Shown here: positions 28,313 through 30,138 of the stretch, in pieces | How the letters are laid out: each line of letters starts with the position of its first letter | Position numbering within the stretch: position 1 is the stretch's first letter | Assembly: GCA_001931905.2 (NCBI GenBank) | Contig: MSJI02000134.1 | Location: 1 to 30,138 of the forward strand | Source: Cladosporium sp. IMV 00045 | Taxonomy: Eukaryota > Ascomycota > Dothideomycetes > Cladosporiales > Cladosporiaceae | Direction: 5' to 3' | Length of the DNA: 30,138 nucleotides | The notes under the pieces: generated by a model | Database searches by the model: none | Told to the model about the DNA's origin: nothing | Seen by the model: only the letters and a program-made list of their open reading frames with translations | Made by a program: the position numbers and the translations under genes

Positions 28313-29726
28313 CTTCGGTCAGCAAGAGGGCCTATCTGTCACGTCATAGTAATGATAATAATAATATGGAGTAGCAATAGGGACCCATGATATAGGGAGC
28401 CGATCAGTGAGAAAAGATGTGCGGTCCAGGGAGGAGCATTGAGACGGCGGAAAGGGCTAACTTTTGTGTGTCCAAGCAGGTATATCTCAATGGCTTGGGA
28501 ACGACCTCCACTCGTTCGCCAGACGGCCAGGATGACTTGCCACGGCCGGTATTGGGTTTCGGAAAGCAAGACGCCAGACGCAAGCACAGATGCCCCGTCC
28601 TGGGCGGCGGTGCTGTAGTTGGAACTTGGGAGTCGACGTCCGTCTGCCAGATGCAGCTATCCTGCCGCAACCAGGCAGCCGGGGCGTATGTGAGAGTGCG
28701 CAGTGCAGCGCGGGCAAGGGCCCCGGGGCCGGCGGAGGGATTTATAGAAAATAAAACGCCACATATAGAGAGGGCCTTACCTTAGGGATGGAGGAATCCG
28801 GCGGCGTGAGCAAGGATGTAGTGGGCAAAGAGAGTGCAGGGCAGCACCGGGAGGGCGGGTGGGTGGCAGTAGTGTGGTGTAGTCGTGGTGGTGGTGGTGG
28901 TAGTAGCAGTGGTAGTATGGGAAAAGTATAGCAATCGAGATATGTATGTATGTCGGTTGGAAAGGTGTGGACTTGCTACTGCGGCCCACGGCATCTGGCT
29001 GGCTTGGGCTTCTCTGCTCTCTCTCTCTCTTCGTTGGCCGTCTGCCCTCGCCTGCCTTCGCCTGCCCTCAATTGACTCTGCCCACCGACCCTGGATTTTT
29101 TGGAGAGTGGCGGCACTATCCGCCACCAACAGCCAGCCAGAGCTGTGAGAGCCCACCTTGGAAAGCAGATCGCCCGAGCCTGATTGGTGCCGGGAGGGGC
29201 GATAATCATCACACATCAACAACAACATGCATTCTTTAGCATTCTGGCGACTGTCATAGCAACACGAGAGAAATTATCACCAAAACACATGCACCACGCG
29301 ACGGCAGAGTGTACGGCTGGATGCATCAGTTCGGCTTCGTTTGTACCATCCTGGCGTGTACGTACAGTAGCTCGCCCGTGAATTGGGAAGAGAGCGCTGG
29401 TCGTTTGGCTTTGACACGGAAGGGCTATGAAACGAAGGATGCGGACTTAATCTCATTGCCGTCGCTTACGAGGAGAAGATTTCAAACTGCGTCGTGTAAA
29501 AATTCACGCATCTCGGTTGGGGGATTTTTAAAAGAAACGTCACACGCTGATTGGTGAGGCGAGTGTGTATATTTTTCTTGATTGTTTTTATTTTTTTCTC
29601 GTTTTTATCATGTCCAAACGCTATTTCGCTCATAACTTTCGTTTACCATGCTCAGTATCCTGAGTCCGTGACCGAGTGACCCCATTCGGCCGCCCATGTT
29701 TCACGGAAGGTCATGTCTCTCCAAAG
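28313..29726. other. Long non-coding stretch: kelch/BTB promoter and peroxiredoxin 3' region
   Basis: 1.4 kb lie between two minus-strand genes. Minus-strand TATAAA at 28745-28740 could set a leader of about 400 nt for the kelch/BTB gene. Simple repeats include (GTG)5 at 28885-28900 and a CT run at 29017-29030, and there is a T-rich stretch near 29571-29598. Frames rich in His/Thr or Arg arise from these repeats; I support no protein here. The unusual length suggests a complex promoter for the kelch/BTB gene. Confidence 0.5.
28339..28388 (-). promoter_or_regulatory. Two coupled upstream ORFs before the kelch/BTB gene
   Basis: On the minus strand, a 14-codon uORF (28388-28344) ends in TGA that overlaps the ATG of a second uORF (ATG ACG TGA, 28347-28339) as ATGA. 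The second stop lies 26 nt before the main ATG. The arrangement would allow termination and reinitiation control, if the mRNA includes this stretch. Confidence 0.5.
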
Positions 29727-30138
29727 TCAAGCCGCGGTGGTCTCGTCCTTGGGGAGGGGAGTGAAGCGCAGGTAAGGCTTGACGATGGTCATCTTGGGGA
29801 AGAGCTTCTCAGCCTCCTCGCCCTTGACGGACGGGTGGACAATGACGTCGTCACCTGTGATGGAAGTGTTAGATTGTACTTCTTGGTTGTCATATCATCA
29901 TCTTCTGCGGGTGTACTCACCAGGGACCCAGTTGATCGGGGTGGTGATGCGGTGCTTGTCACCAGTCTGGAGAGAGTCGACAATGCGGAGGACCTCAGCG
30001 GTGTTGCGGCCAGTGCTGGCGGGGTAAGAAAGGATGGTGCGGATGGTCTTCTTGGGGTCGATGACGAAGACGGAACGGATGGTGAAAGCGATGCCCTTCT
30101 CGTCGACGTTGGTGGCGTCCTGGTGGTCGATCCTGGAT
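29727..30138 (-). CDS. 1-Cys peroxiredoxin (Prx1/PRDX6 type), C-terminal part (5' end beyond window)
   Basis: The minus-strand gene enters from the right edge. Exon 30138-29921 (first base is the end of a codon) and last exon 29854-29727 flank a 66-nt intron (donor GTGAGT, acceptor CAG), leaving 114 residues to the TGA. GIAFTIRSVFVIDPKKTIRT, then ILSYPASTGRNTAEVLRIVD and INWVPGDDVIVHPSV are hallmarks of the 1-Cys peroxiredoxin C-terminal domain, as is the PYLRFTPLP ending. The peroxidatic cysteine and any mitochondrial presequence lie outside the window. The enzyme reduces peroxides; yeast Prx1 works in mitochondria. Whether this copy is mitochondrial cannot be told. Confidence 0.93.

Noticed and set aside
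28775..28786. Strong donor-like CTAAGGTAAGG on the minus strand, possible 5' UTR intron of the kelch/BTB gene
   Set aside because: No matching branch and acceptor could be chosen with confidence, and the TATAAA at 28740 lies downstream of it, which suggests transcription starts later.
28782..29228. 148-codon minus frame with a poly-Thr stretch
   Set aside because: The Thr run is produced by the (GTG)n repeat, the start is not ATG-based with good context, and there is no family signal.
1..30138. Transposon, RIP-degraded repeat, CRISPR, phage or biosynthetic cluster
   Set aside because: No transposase, terminal repeats, A/T-biased decayed stretches, spacer arrays or cluster enzymes were seen; nearly all space is accounted for by conserved fungal genes.

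Overview
This window is nuclear DNA of a filamentous ascomycete (Pezizomycotina; the compact, intron-poor genes would fit Dothideomycetes, but the order cannot be fixed from sequence alone). Supporting signs are short spliceosomal introns of about 50-100 nt with GTRNGT donors and CTAAC/CTGAC-like branch sites, an intron-bearing nuclear tRNA-Ala gene, and clearly fungal versions of Fab1, Afi1, Nup159, Tfc4 and Ayr1. There is no mobile element, phage, CRISPR array or secondary-metabolite cluster. It reads as a stable housekeeping block.

Layout, left to right. The left edge cuts the 5' part of a FAB1-like PI3P 5-kinase gene on the minus strand (1-1819, FYVE finger included), which is open to the window edge. 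Divergent from it lies a four-exon plus-strand gene (2535-5635) whose N-terminus matches the TPP1/Tpz1 telomeric OB fold; it is the most interesting locus here. AFI1 (6159-8756, +) and an AYR1-like reductase (8995-9933, -, one intron) converge. A tRNA-Ala(AGC) gene with a 27-nt intron (10698-10796, -) has a UUCG-tetraloop hairpin and two T4 tracts behind it. SMD1 (11287-11845, -, three exons, the first only 14 coding nt) is head to head with the TFIIIC subunit gene TFC4 (12323-16240, +). NUP159 (16837-21645, -, single exon) is head to head with the proteasome beta-2 gene PUP1 (22237-23133, +, one intron). Next come an uncharacterised small protein with an N-myristoylation-type start (23825-24469, -) and a kelch/BTB protein (24983-28312, -). 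After a 1.4-kb non-coding stretch, the right edge cuts the 3' end of a 1-Cys peroxiredoxin gene (29727-30138, -).

The genes do not form a pathway. They serve phosphoinositide signalling and endolysosome function (FAB1), telomeres (TPP1-like), polarity and Arf signalling (AFI1), lipid metabolism (AYR1), splicing (SMD1), Pol III transcription (TFC4 and a tRNA target), nuclear export (NUP159), proteolysis (PUP1) and redox defence (PRX1-like). Three pairs share divergent promoters of 477-715 bp. I found no previously undescribed multi-gene system. The best leads are the telomere-protein candidate with its unusual C-terminal exon structure, the tRNA trailer hairpin, a pair of ATGA-coupled upstream ORFs before the kelch/BTB gene, and the 18-residue FG repeat array in Nup159.
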